DNA of 64,000 nt from Diaporthe sp. PMI_573 (lineage: Eukaryota > Ascomycota > Sordariomycetes > Diaporthales > Diaporthaceae), in assembly GCA_021399435.1 (NCBI GenBank), contig JAJTUP010000027.1:186001-250000 (forward strand), read 5' to 3'. The position numbers and the translations under genes are program-made. Under the pieces are notes generated by a model. The model was given only the letters and a program-made list of their open reading frames with translations, had not been told where the DNA came from and did no database searches. This document shows positions 22,089-32,264 of this stretch, in pieces (the stretch's first letter is position 1; every line of letters starts with the position of its first letter).

Positions 22089-23326
22089 TTATTCATTGAT
22101 ACTCAGAGAAATGGTCGCCGACATGACTCGATCCATAACTCTGTCCTCGACATCGGCGAGTCTATCTTCTACAAAGGCTTGGAGTTCAATTTTTACAAAG
22201 TCCATGTGGTCGTCCAGCTCATCAGTAGCCTTGCCATGGTCGTCCCGAAGCTCCTGGAGTGACTCTGTGTGCTTCCCCGCCAGCGCCTTCGCCTGCCGGA
22301 GTTCAGTCTCCATGTGTGCAAGTCGGGCTTCCATCCGGTCAAGTCTGTCGAGGAGGTGATCGATAACGCTGCTGCTGCTACCGCCTGACTCTGGTGTGTC
22401 CTTTGAATCTCGTCCTCCTTCTCGTCGCTGTCGCTTTCTCGGATGGGATCCCGGCTGCATCTCGGCCTCGGCGTCGTTGTACGCAGGCGGGCTGTCGGTA
22501 GTCGAGGTCGGGGCCTGGATGTGCGTCTTGAGTGCCGGCCAACAGACTGGCCTTCCTCCATGCCCCTCGTAGAGGCACTTGAGGTCGGCATGTTTCGGGC
22601 TGGACTTGAAGGTGCTGATGTTACTCAGTACCTGTGTGGCCGAGTCTGGAAGGGCGTCCTCCTTGGTGTACAGGACGAGCGAGTGCAGCCGAGCGAGCAG
22701 CTCCAAGGAAGCCAACAGCCGCGAGTCGGCTGCCGTCTTGGGCTTGAGCGAAAAGGAGGCCGCCGCCGCCGCCGTGCGCGCTCACTTCAAACCGCCCCAA
22801 AGAGTAGTCGACAAAAGAACCAAGTGGCCGTCCTGTGAACCAAGCGCCCCAGCACCCAGGCCCGACGAGCGAGAACGAGGTATTGCACTCGAGACTATCA
22901 GCAGCGAGACTCCAGTTCTTCGCCTGGCCCCCCAGTAAGAGGGGCTGCTAAAGCACGAGGAGCCCTTGCGTCAACAATCCGAAAAGCAAACCAGTCCTGT
23001 TCGCGTGACAATGTGTCCTTGCCTGTAGCTTGGTGCTAGGCAGCAGCAACTGGTGTCGGTTGACCCACACTGCTAGATGTGCAATGCAGTGTTTGCTGCG
23101 GTTGTGCAATGATTCAAGAGCGTCTTGCGTAGGGGGGGGAGATGGAGGGGGTAGGCGGCCCTGGTGTGTTAGAGGGGGTGATGATAAGCGGAAGCCTAGG
23201 CGCGTTCAGCAATTGTGTGAACGGTCCATTTTGTTGTTGGCTCGCGGCGTGGTAGTGTCCAACCGGCCTGTCTAGGTTTCTGGGATCCTCCGGGATGTTT
23301 GGTACAGAGTCGGACATTGTAGACAC
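22089..23326 (-). pseudogene. Decaying coiled-coil protein gene
   Basis: The 3' part (22089 to about 22770) is a good open frame. It begins within AASFSLKPKTAADSRLLASL and continues through LLARLHSLVLYTKEDALPDS. A Cys-containing segment follows (LKCLYEGHGGRPVCWPALK), then a basic nuclear-localisation-like stretch (HPRKRQRREGG) and a C-terminal coiled coil of about 80 residues (LLDRLDRMEARLAHMETELR onward). No ATG starts it: an in-frame TGA lies immediately upstream. Further upstream, 23100-23326 reads as a plausible N-terminus (MSDSVPNIPEDPRNLDRPVG) that loses frame at a run of eight G (23132-23139). Together this suggests one gene broken by a homopolymer slip and a stop, or a multi-exon gene I could not assemble. 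I do not recognise the family. Confidence 0.4.
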
Positions 23327-24509
23327 GCCTGCGATAATGATAATTAACTATGCCGCGGTTGGCCAAGCTGGTCGTCAAATCGCTTTGTAATAGCGTCCCG
23401 CGTTGCAGGATATACTCTCCGGAACACATACATCAACATACATTGCCTTTGCTAGGAATAACACCTCAAGTAACATAAGAACGGTTCGACAAACGGGCAA
23501 AAACCAGCCGTCTAAAACACTGCGTGATAAGGGAAGTAAAATGCAGCAAATCTCGCTAACTTTAGCCAGCCTTCCTCTCAACCCTATTCTCATTAATACC
23601 AAGTGTAGGAAATGTCCAGGTCAATTTTGTACTTGTCCCACCTAGAAGAGCCCACGTCCATTGTTGAAATCTAACGTTGCTGCAGGTTTCTGTCATAATT
23701 TACTCTGCAAGAGCTGTGATGAAGTAGGCCGGCAGGCGTCTAAAACCTAAAGATGGGTTTTCAGGCCAGCTGACCAGTCTGTGGCTTCAGAGAGCAACTA
23801 ATCAAACAACCCAATTGGCCGTGTCTTGGGAAAAGAAAAGTGAGCGCAGAGGAGACACAGCCACGCCAGTAACGGGTCAGATTTCACACACCTCGGTCGA
23901 TCGGGGTAGCTTTTCCTCACCTTGGCTCACCCCAAAGCCAAATAAAGCTACTTATATAAGATGTGCCACTCGCTATACCGGCGTATACATTTGCATTGCT
24001 GGTGATTCTTTCCCCTTACCTTTTTGCGCGCTCTTTGCCAGTCTTTGGCTTGGCGTTATTACTTCCGCTCTGTGAGTGAGCACCAACTTTCTTGTCTACA
24101 TCCGCTGCTCTTTGGGAGGAGTAGGTCGGAAACTCAATCGATCGACTTACACACAGCCTAACAAATCCAGCAATCCCGAGCCCTGTCATCCACTAGTCAG
24201 GGGATGCATAATGGCCACCACCCAGGTCCCATTTGTACATGCCCTCTACGGATTTTAGCGGCCTCCTGTCGCCCTTGATCCTTTTCACACTTCCATATGA
24301 CGCGCCCACTTTCCTCCTTTTCCTCGCGTCCCACAAATTGCACACCATCCATAGACTACCGATATATTGACAGTGTTGGCTGCTACAGAACGAGAATGAA
24401 GACGACGTCGATTTAGTTATTAGCGACCACGATAGGGCTAGGTAAGTAGAAGCCTCGAATCTGTTTTTCGAAGTCTTCGCAGCATCTCGCCTTGACCCCT
24501 CTGCACCAC
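23327..24509. other. Intergenic in the island
   Basis: No supported gene. Frames of up to 86 residues lack motifs. An unassigned open stretch reading NEDDVDLVISDHDRA (24391-24437, +) might be the first exon of the methyltransferase pseudogene that follows. Confidence 0.4.
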
Positions 24510-25580
24510 CTTAACCCGCGAAATACTCCGCCAGCGCGATATTCTCCTCTTCCCTTGCCGAAAGCATCCTCGAGTAACGTAAACTCCACGGCCGAATTTA
24601 CTAAGACTCTAAGACAACTGAGTATTGGGGCCCTAATGACGACACGCAAAATGACGGTCTCGATATATCCCACCACTTTGTCACTATGCTCTTGGGCGAT
24701 CGCCTCTTCGAAGCCCCTATCGAAGACCTGTACAAGATCCTCGATGTCGGCACAGGCACTGGCATTTGGGCCATGGATGTAGCCGACACCTACCCGGCCG
24801 CCGAGGTTATCGGCACAGACATCTAGTCCATCCAGCCAAACTGGGTGGCCCCCAACTGCCAATTCTACATTGACGATGCTCAGCTCGAGTGGACTTTCCC
24901 CCCTGGGACCTTCGATTTGGTCCACATCCGCGCTTTGTATGGCAGCATCGGCGACTGGACCGAGCTGTACCACCAGGCACGCCGCGTTCTCGCCCCCGGC
25001 GGATGGCTGGAGGACTTTGAGTTTACCATTGAGCTACGCAGCGACGTGTGTGTGGCCTGAGACAACCCTAAACATATCTTCAAGCAGTAGACAGAGGTCT
25101 TCCTCGAATCTATGGATCGCACGGGCAAGACTGTGCATATCGGCATGGGCGACCGCATGTGCAAGCACATGGACGAGGCCGGCTGTATCGGTATTGTCGA
25201 CAAGGAGTATCACCTACCCTGTGGTGGGTAGAGTAGTGACCCGAGGCTGAAAGAGATTAGTAAATACAATCTTGAGTTTATGGAGCAGAGTCTCGAGGGT
25301 TTTGCGCTGTTCTTGCTGAAGGAGATCATGGGGTGGGAGTATACAGAGGTCCAGGTCTTCGTAGCCACGATGCGGAAGACCATCCGGGATCCTAAACTGA
25401 GGCCCTACTATAATTGTGTGAGTACTATGAGCCACCTCTTTCTGCCGTCGCTTGTTTACCTTATCCTACGCTCTGTCTATCCCTCTGAACTTTGACATTA
25501 TATCCTTTTCTTGTGGGCTAATACTACGGGCTGGTTGACTAACAGCGTCTCTCTAGGCGAAACGTGTGTATCAAGGATAG
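24510..25580 (+). pseudogene. LaeA-like S-adenosylmethionine methyltransferase, broken by stops
   Basis: Reading one frame from about 24519 gives a nearly full LaeA/Methyltransf_23-type protein interrupted only by stop codons. In order: GRIY and DSKTTEYWGPNDDTQNDGLD (typical N-terminal block), LYKILDVGTGTGIWAMDVAD (SAM-binding motif I), EVIGTDI, NWVAPNCQFYIDDAQLEWTF, FDLVHIRALYGSIGDW, RRVLAPGGWLEDFEF, and a C-terminal block LKEISKYNLEFMEQSLEGFA. A final intron (25432-25556) joins to a last exon reading AKRVYQG and stop. In-frame stops lie at 24575, 24602, 24824, 25058, 25088 and 25229; at 25088 and 25229 the family normally has Trp, so TGG to TAG changes are likely. No frameshift is seen within the body. 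Not functional as read. Intact relatives include regulators of secondary metabolism and many unassigned methyltransferases. Confidence 0.8.
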
Positions 25581-25902
25581 AACACTATAAGATAAGCGGC
25601 CGTTGATCCTGAGAGCGGAAATCTAGTGCTTTGTGTGGCTTACCGGATTCTCACCCCTTAAGCCCGCATTGCCTAATATATTGAACTTAACAAGACTAAA
25701 AGATAGACGTGATTATTGACGATAGCCTAATATGGAGAAGACCTTTAGCGCCACCGACACAAGGGCTGCCGCGAGCAGCAATGCTTTGAGTGCTAAGGCG
25801 CGGGGTGGCTTTTCCGGATTACCTGCTTTACTATGGTTTTGGCGCCCTGTTACTGGTGAGAACGGCACAACCCTGGACAGTGCTCTCTTGCGTAGATACA
25901 TG
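25581..25902. other. Spacer with possible extension of the Zn2Cys6 remnant
   Basis: On the minus strand 25713-25952 is open and reads RALALKALLLAAALVSVALK, which could be the shifted continuation of the neighbouring transcription-factor remnant. No start, splice pattern or family match supports it firmly. Confidence 0.3.
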
Positions 25903-26181
25903 CTACCTGTAGAGGTCTCGGAGAAGCTCACCATCCTCAATGAACTGAACAACTTGCAGTGGATCTGACGCCTGTTTTATAAGGCTTAGGATTTCTACTG
26001 CTTCCTGCCATAGCCGGGTCTGGAGAGACTGCAGAAGATGGCGAAACTGCCTGTTCTTGTATGTTGCGGCGGCTAGCCTTCTCGCCAATGTTCTTGCGCG
26101 AGACATGCCTGGCTCAGCGTTGTATTTGCAGACTCGTTCCTTCAAGTTGCATCGAGAGCATGCTGGTCGGTTACCATCACA
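25903..26181 (-). pseudogene. Zn2Cys6 transcription factor remnant
   Basis: From a likely acceptor (CTTAG at 26182-26186) the frame reads CDGNRPACSRCNLKERVCKY, which is the second half of a fungal Zn2Cys6 binuclear cluster (Cys, then Cys-x2-Cys-x6-Cys). It continues as a basic linker (SRARTLARRLAA) and a helical region (FRHLLQSLQTRLWQEAVEIL) and ends after about 90 residues. The first half of the zinc cluster (Cys-x2-Cys-x6) is not found in any upstream frame, and no middle-homology domain follows. I read it as a truncated remnant of a larger regulator. Its place next to the broken methyltransferase might mean a former secondary-metabolism locus, but that is only a suggestion. Confidence 0.5.
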
Positions 26182-26183
26182 CT

Positions 26184-26713
26184 AAGATCCCAACATCAGC
26201 ATGTTGAACCGCTATGATAACAGGCAAGCCCAGTGCCGCCCGTCACTCCCCAGACGTAGACGACGAATGAAACATACCTAGCGACCGCTGCTTGCGACGC
26301 CAACCCCCCCCCCCCCAACCGCGGTTGCCTTGCTTCTCGATACGTCTCTGGCCAATGCAACGCCCCATGTCGACACACCGAAGCGGCGCGCACCGCGTCC
26401 TGATGCCCAATTCGAGGACTTGACCTTGGCGGGCGTTCGTTGGCCATTGAGTCATGCGAGACACACAGCCAACTGTGTCCTCAACCGCCAGCCGCCCTAA
26501 CTATATCGGCGACAGCCTGATGCTATTTCGCTAGGGATCAAGCCGCAGTCCCCAACGGGCAATCTGGCGTCCCGGCAGTTTCTCGTCGCGACGGTCGATG
26601 GCCCTTCCCTCCGGCACCGCTGGGGACAGGACGGTGGAAAATTATGAAGTGGCGTTCGACCAGCGCGCTTGTCAAGCATATGGTCACACAGACCTTTTCT
26701 ATAGATCGCCGCC
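26184..26713. other. Spacer with poly-C run
   Basis: Contains a run of 14 C (26304-26317) and no supported gene. The right end is directly upstream of the ATG of the phosphorylase-domain remnant. Confidence 0.4.
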
Positions 26714-26905
26714 ATGGCGGAACTCAAAAAATACACGGTCAGTTGGGATCTGCGCCGTTATTACCGAGTTTATCGCAGCCCGTGCCTTCCTTCATAAACA
26801 GCATGCCGACCCCGACCATGTAGGGCAGCACGGCAACGAGCTTGGTGAGATCGGCAACCATAACGTCATCATTACCGTCTTGCCCGCTCTTGATTTCCTG
26901 GTCTA
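26714..26905 (+). pseudogene. Phosphorylase-type N-terminal domain of a fungal NLR-like protein, truncated
   Basis: An ATG opens MAELKKYTVSW. After what looks like a one-base insertion in a GGG run (about 26739-26741) the next frame continues as ICAVITEFIAARAFL, HKQHADPDHVGQHGNELG and EIGNHNVIITVLP. This pattern (YTVGWICA..EFVAA..FLD.., then IG.HNVVI..LP) is the N-terminal block of the purine/uridine phosphorylase-like domain that heads many fungal STAND/NLR proteins involved in allorecognition and programmed cell death. Similarity ends after about 65 residues and no nucleotide-binding or repeat domain follows. It is a 5' fragment of a former, larger gene. Confidence 0.65.
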
Positions 26906-27938
26906 TACTGACTCGACCATCCCGCCAGACCAGCCTGCTCGCGCCTCTCTATTAGTGCCATAAGGCACGACAGAGTTGGACTATAGGCGTCCTGGCTGGC
27001 TATTGCGTGCAAAGCGAGGACGTAAGAGAACACGCGCGGCGAGTAGTATCGCTTGTCTTCCTTTCTCCTCTTAATGATAGGACTGTGGTTGCGGTCCAGA
27101 AGAAACCTGCGGTTGTAGAGTGATAGACATCCCCTATAGGGTCGGGCATAGTTTGTACAGCCTACTCTTTTCCCAGCTCGGTATGGTGCCCTTGGCTAGT
27201 TTCGTTCCATGCAGCAGGCTTCATTCTAGTACAGGGGAAACAACTTCGACAGTACTGGCGCAGTGCTAGACCTGGGCCGCCTGATTGCTACTCTCGCGAA
27301 CAAAGCCCCCAAACCCTGAACCCTTGTGATGAGTACTCATGAGTAATGCGGAGATTTAGTCGGCGCCATTTGTAAGTAGTCTTTTCTATAGTAACTATCC
27401 GTGCGGTATTAACTTAAAGCCAAGACGGGGTATATCGGCCACAGGGGCAGACGAGTCCGCCAGAAGCTTAATGCGACCGAAATCTGCTGATAGGGGACGA
27501 TATTGTCTTAGGAGGTGAGACTAATGCCGCCAAAATGCATGGGCCTATTGAGATTGCGAAGCCCTAAAACAGGGTTTAGTAGATCAACGATAGTCTACAA
27601 AGCGGCACCTGTCAGCTGTGTGCCTAGTCCTTGAAACGGCCTGGCATACATGATTCCGATTCGCGAGAATGGAAGCCACCTCTTCTTGGAGCGTTGATCC
27701 AAATCATCGGGATGCCTACTGTGTAGAAGAAAATCGGAGTGCTGCGTTAGGGAAACAAGACCCATTTCATCAACGCAGTAGATGTTCCTGAAATATTTAA
27801 CATCACGACGACTCTCCCACTGCCAAAGGCAAGAGAATTTGCGGCAGTCTCATCTTCCCCGACCTCTTCCTAACAGTCGCATCAGTCTTGGTGTGTCGTT
27901 CCTTGTCTCGTTTTTTTTATTGTTTCTGGAGCTTCACC
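26906..27938. other. Intergenic, promoter of the 7-TM gene
   Basis: No frame over 60 codons with any recognisable content until just before the 7-TM gene. The right end is its promoter, with a T-run immediately upstream of the start (27911-27918). Confidence 0.5.
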
Positions 27939-29128
27939 ATGGATCTCGCTTCTATATACTTCGGGCTCTTTATGGGCATCTACGTATTTACTTTGATAAA
28001 GGTTGTGCAGCAGACTCGAAGTATCTGGAAACGCACACGAAGCCTTGCCAACGCCTACTTGTACATGATCTGGGCGGAGGCATGGGTAAACTTTATCTTT
28101 GCCCTCGTCACGTTTTTGTACCTGAATGAAATCATTCCGGGGAAGTGAGTCTTGGCTTCTCGGTCGTCGCGTCCAGCTTCAAAACTAACAAGGATGCGCA
28201 GCCTTGGATTCTACTTGGGCACTGGTAGGTTACAACAAATATCCTTAGGTCTACCATGAGCCACGTTGAGACTGATCAATTGCAGTGGCACTATGGGCAA
28301 TCCAGACACAACTCCTGTTGCAAATCATCGCCAACCGTGTCTCCTTGATCATGACCAACAAGCGTAAAGCCAGGATGTTGAAGTGGGGTCTCTTCGCCGC
28401 TGTCCTCTGTATCAACGTCGCCGTTAGCGTCATCTGGACTCCCGCACATATGCCATCGGCTACTCCCTACCAGATCACTGTCAACATGATATTCGAAAAA
28501 GCCGAGAAGTCTTTTTTCCTCGTCGTTGACTTGGGACTCAACTTGTACTTCTTGTACATGGTGCGCTTCCGCCTGATTGAAGATGGCCTGAGCAAATACT
28601 GGAGGCTCTTCCACTTCAACGCCGCAATTGTTGTTCTCTCTACGTCTATGGATATGTTACTCCTCGGCTTCTTGAGCTTGCCAAACCCCTACCTGTGAGT
28701 TTGCAACTAACACGGCTGCTGCCCCCTCTGTGCCCCTATATGTAACCATTATCTAACTTCGCGAGCGCAGATACGTCCAATTCGCCCCTGTCGCATACAT
28801 CGTCAAGTTGTACATCGAACTCACAATGGCTATTCTCATCGCTAAGGTTGTGCGCAGTGGTGCGGCTCGGCAAGGAGACGGGTTGCACGGGAGCAGCAGT
28901 TACAAGTCCAACCCAACAGGTCATCTCACTTCCCGCGTCGTGATAAGCGGCGGCCCCTCCTTGCCGAAATCAGGCAACGCATATTGGGGCAGGTCTGGCA
29001 AAGATGTGGAAAATCGTGGAGGTAGCGCTGGTTCGGAGATCCATTTGGCCACGTATCCTGGCGAGCATGGTATTGTGAAGACAGTTGAGACCACGGTTGT
29101 GGCGGATAGTGGCGAAGACAGTCAGTGA
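27939..29128 (+). CDS. Seven-transmembrane fungal membrane protein
   Basis: Integral membrane protein of 331 residues, function unknown. Four exons: 27939-28144, 28202-28224 (23 bp), 28286-28694 and 28771-29128, with introns of 57, 61 and 76 bp, GTGAGT/GTAGGT donors and consistent phases. Seven hydrophobic segments can be counted: IYFGLFMGIYVFTLIKVV, YMIWAEAWVNFIFALVTFL, FYLGTVALWAIQTQLLLQII, WGLFAAVLCINVAVSVIW, FFLVVDLGLNLYFLYMV, FNAAIVVLSTSMDMLLLGFL and FAPVAYIVKLYIELTMAILI. The C-terminal tail of about 85 residues is Ser/Gly-rich and probably cytosolic. The topology is receptor-like, but there is no PTH11 CFEM domain or other assignable hallmark. An ATG with Kozak-like context (CACCATGG) sets the start. 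It appears intact although its neighbours are broken. Confidence 0.8.
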
Positions 29129-29667
29129 CAGAAACCCACTTCGAAGTTGGTGACCGAGGAGCCACGAGGCTCTAGCCAGCCAAGAAGAGCTCCGGCCAGT
29201 TGGAGCGAACTCCCCCGGGACTAAGCGCTAAGGTGGCGGTTAGAACGTTGAAGCGAATGGCTCAATGTGGGTGTGCCTGTTTCGCAATTGGGCGCCAAGC
29301 ACCCCTGCTACTGGCGGCAACACACGCGGTTCCTCCAAAGCAGAGGGAATTTGGGCCATAGAGAAGGCGATGTTACCATCTCGGCGCTTACGAGGTATCT
29401 GTACTATTTCGGGGCATCTCCTCGTTTCTGGTCAGGGAAGAGCGGCTACTGCCGCCGAAAGACGCCCAACCTTCCCTCTGACCATTGTTGAAGCACATAG
29501 ACTTGCTTGAGATCCTCAACTTCCTTTCTCCAATATGGCTATTGTCTCATTCTTCCAGAGATAGAAATCTCAGCTCGCCCCCACCCCTTGTCCTCATTGC
29601 CACTATGTCATCCATCCTCTAGGGGAGTCCTGCGGTTCCTCAGTACTACCCAAATCATGAGGCTTTA
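29129..29667. other. Intergenic in the island
   Basis: One plus-strand frame (29267-29491) is open for 74 codons without known motifs. Otherwise nothing is seen. Confidence 0.4.
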
Positions 29668-29920
29668 ATGAAACTCATGTCACCCGTGCCAGCCCGACTC
29701 AACTACCGCTGCTGGAGTCCGCAGTATCCTCGCCACAGAACAAGTACTAAGTTATTACGGCCAGGACGATGTTTTTCAGCTGACGGGAATCCTTGCAGAA
29801 AGAATTGTCCTGAACCATGCTTATCAGGATGCCAACAAAAGGGCTGCGCTCCTGGCGGCAGACATGTTCCTGAAAATCAAAGGGTTCCAAGCTGCAGAAA
29901 AACCCATTTGCCAGAGATGA
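29668..29920 (+). pseudogene. Fic/Doc (death-on-curing) family remnant
   Basis: The second half reads YYGQDDVFQLTGILAERIVL then NHAYQDANKRAALLAADMFL and KIKGFQ. This matches the Fic/Doc active-site helix pair; the HAYQDANKR segment (29816-29842) corresponds to the HxFx(D/E)(G/A)NKR motif, with Tyr in place of Phe. Upstream, a different frame carries PTQLPLLESAVSSPQNKY, the usual preceding block of Doc-like proteins, ending in TAA. A frame break therefore lies at about 29747-29751. The frame closes at TGA 29918-29920. Fic proteins transfer AMP or other phosphate-containing groups to target proteins; Doc of phage P1 phosphorylates EF-Tu. Given the shift and missing N-terminus, this copy is probably non-functional. 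Such genes in fungi are often thought to be of bacterial origin. Confidence 0.7.
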
Positions 29921-31506
29921 GGTCAATGACGGTCTAAAGGATGCACACGCGACAACGATGATTTCAACCGCCTAATTGGGCTTAGGGTAGCTGCTGGATA
30001 AATATATGACCCGTTCCATCCCGCTTATGTATCTCATATCTCGGCCCACTCACTTAGTGGCCTTAGATGGGATTCCCATGGGATGAGTCGCAGGTTGTCC
30101 AGGAAGGCTTCTTTCAGGTACCCAGCTTCCCATCTTCAGCCGCGGGCGCGGTCCTTCCGTCGCACGAGGTGTATATTAGTTCCTAGCAAGAGGGTCTAGT
30201 GTAGTTCAAGCCGTCACATTGCCAGCGTGAACATCTGGTGGGAAGGGACCGCGGGGAGCGACGAAGTGCGATGAACCTTCAGCAACGCGATGAAACACGA
30301 CGGGACGCGACGAACATTGCAATGTACACAGTCTATAGTACAGTTTTCCATAATAATGACTTACTGTGTTGGAGGTACCGTGGAAGCTAAACACCCGCAG
30401 GAGATACGCGAGCCTGAAAATCCCCCTGACCAGAGAGCAACCTCGAAGGTAAGCGGCCGTGTTCACCTTGGAGTCGAACGACAACTAACACATACGTCGG
30501 GGCCCAGCGCTCGATCGCCCGCTAAGCGCTGCAATCCACCAGCTCGAGTATCCACTCCAGCATCGATACCCACAGCATCGACATTCAGCATCACCCCCTT
30601 TCACCGGTAGTCGGAGGGCTTCTGTAATCCGATAAGCTGTCGCACCAACTCGTCCGAGATCGCGTTTTCGAGCGGTGGCATCAAAGACGTCGTCGGCATA
30701 CCTGATTTCCACCGCACATCGGGCGAAGTCGGCGTAGAAGTCGTCAAATGATCTTCGTCCCGTGCGCAAACGTGCGCAGCTCGTTGATGGCTCGACTGCT
30801 CCTCGGTTTCTATCTCCGTAATCTTGTCGAGGGCTTCCAGGACTGCCTCCCCGGTCTGGAAGCTGAGGGTGCTCGGGCTGGCATTGGGCTCCTATCTGCC
30901 GGTAGGCCTCTCCGTTGGTTCTGCAAGACCAACACAGACAACACCGGTCACGAGAGGCCGTCACGACGAGCACGAGCACGAAGCACGAAGCACTGCCCAT
31001 TGGGTAGGCTGAGAAGTAGATCCCGACTAGGAATGGCTTGCTTGAAGCAGAGCGACCCATCTCTTCACAGCATCCCGGACATTGTGCAAGGGCTCCACCG
31101 ACTGGAGAACGATCTTCCAGGCTCCACAAATCCTCTCGATAAGAACGGGGGAACTGACGCCTACGCTCTTGTCCCCTCATGGCGAGAAATAAGCCAGTGG
31201 AAGACAGAAATGGTATCAATTTTATAAGTATCCCGGGTGTTTGTTGATAACTTGAATTTCAAGATAGGAATATTTGAAATCTGAATCAACCATATCGACA
31301 AGCCAAATATCTTCTGTTTACAGCAGGGGGTACCTTGTGGACGCGTGCAGAATCGTGTACTGCGCGCACAGCCACACTCAATCCCAAATGAGCCAGTCGT
31401 CAGTTTTTGGTGTATGTTATTGTAATGAAATTAAGAGAGCCTCTTTTTCCTCTGCTGGCCAAGATGTTATCCTCCAACGAGCAACCCTCTACACTGTGAG
31501 CATCTG
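29921..31506. other. Unassigned stretch of the island
   Basis: A 244-codon frame on the minus strand (30485-31219) and a 159-codon frame on the plus strand (30748-31227) overlap. Neither has a recognisable motif and both have irregular composition, so neither is called. In a third, minus-strand frame, the segment TGEAVLEALDKITEIETEEQ (about 30808-30867) looks protein-like, so a decayed gene may be present. The rest is spacer. Confidence 0.3.
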
Positions 31507-31962
31507 CTAGAGGTTTTTGTTAACATTTACCATAAAGGAACAGTGGATTCTTTGTTCCTGGCAAGCCAGCCTGTGCTCTTTCAGTGGGTCATCGTCCTTT
31601 TCCCAGCTGTATACTTTGACCCTGCAAGAATAGCACTGGACGTTGTTGTGATATCCTGGCAAAAGTCTGTACTGAAACCTGGCTAGTGCCATTGTTTTGG
31701 CGCTAGGCTTATGCCTCTCGTCCTAAAAGTCTGCTCAAGATCATCCAGTATTGTATTGCCTGTGTGCCGAACTAACAGTGTTATGACAATTACAGTACAG
31801 TACCTTACCATCTACATATATAGTAAACACGTATTCAGTATACCTACGACTTAGTGCTTTTTTTAAGACTTTTCTAGCAGGGCACCATACTGTGTGAACA
31901 GCTTCACAACCTGTAAGATCCCTTCCTGAATATAGCTCCACTATACTACGGTGAGACGCCAT
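31507..31962 (-). CDS. Small protein with a BIR-like zinc-binding domain
   Basis: Two-exon model, 31816-31962 and 31507-31722 (93-bp intron, donor GTAGAT, acceptor TTTTAG), giving 120 residues in phase. The second exon reads LARFQYRLLPGYHNNVQCYS and CRVKVYSWEKDDDPLKEH. This shows the baculovirus-IAP-repeat pattern: Cys-x2-Cys, exactly 16 residues, then His, with the Trp and the DDP..EH block in the usual places. A Cys follows at His+4 rather than the canonical +7, and another at +11. BIR domains fold around one zinc; in fungi they occur in survivin-like Bir1 proteins and in unassigned accessory proteins. The first exon (MASHRSIVELYSGRDLTGCE) is not recognised. This could be a short standalone protein or a fragment. 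It lies 302 bp downstream of the 747-residue kinase-like gene on the same strand. Confidence 0.5.
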
Positions 31963-32264
31963 CTTGGGCCAAATTGCTCACGCTTGAGTTCACAGGTCCA
32001 ACAACCCCAACTATGAGAAGTCTTTTAGTCTTTCGGAAAGAACTGCTACGTCGATACATTGTGCCCAACGGATATGGGACAATATGAACTTGTATCAGAG
32101 AGTAGTCCCATGGATCTGCATGGTTGAATGGGCCAGAGCAGAACTGGCGCAGTTTGTGAAATTCATTAGAGTAATGTCATCAAGCTGGAGAGGTAATGGT
32201 GTTGCATTGTAAGCTATTTCTGTCTTGATACACAGCCTACTGTCATTACTATCCACCCATAACC
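31963..32264. other. Spacer between the kinase-like and BIR-like genes
   Basis: 302 bp of moderately AT-rich DNA between two genes on the same strand. It would hold the 3' end of one transcript and the promoter of the next. No feature recognised. Confidence 0.5.

Noticed and set aside
30485..31219. 244-codon minus-strand open frame
   Set aside because: No recognisable motif, Cys/Arg-rich irregular composition, overlapped by an equally long plus-strand frame. Protein-like sequence in a third frame suggests decay, but not enough for a call.
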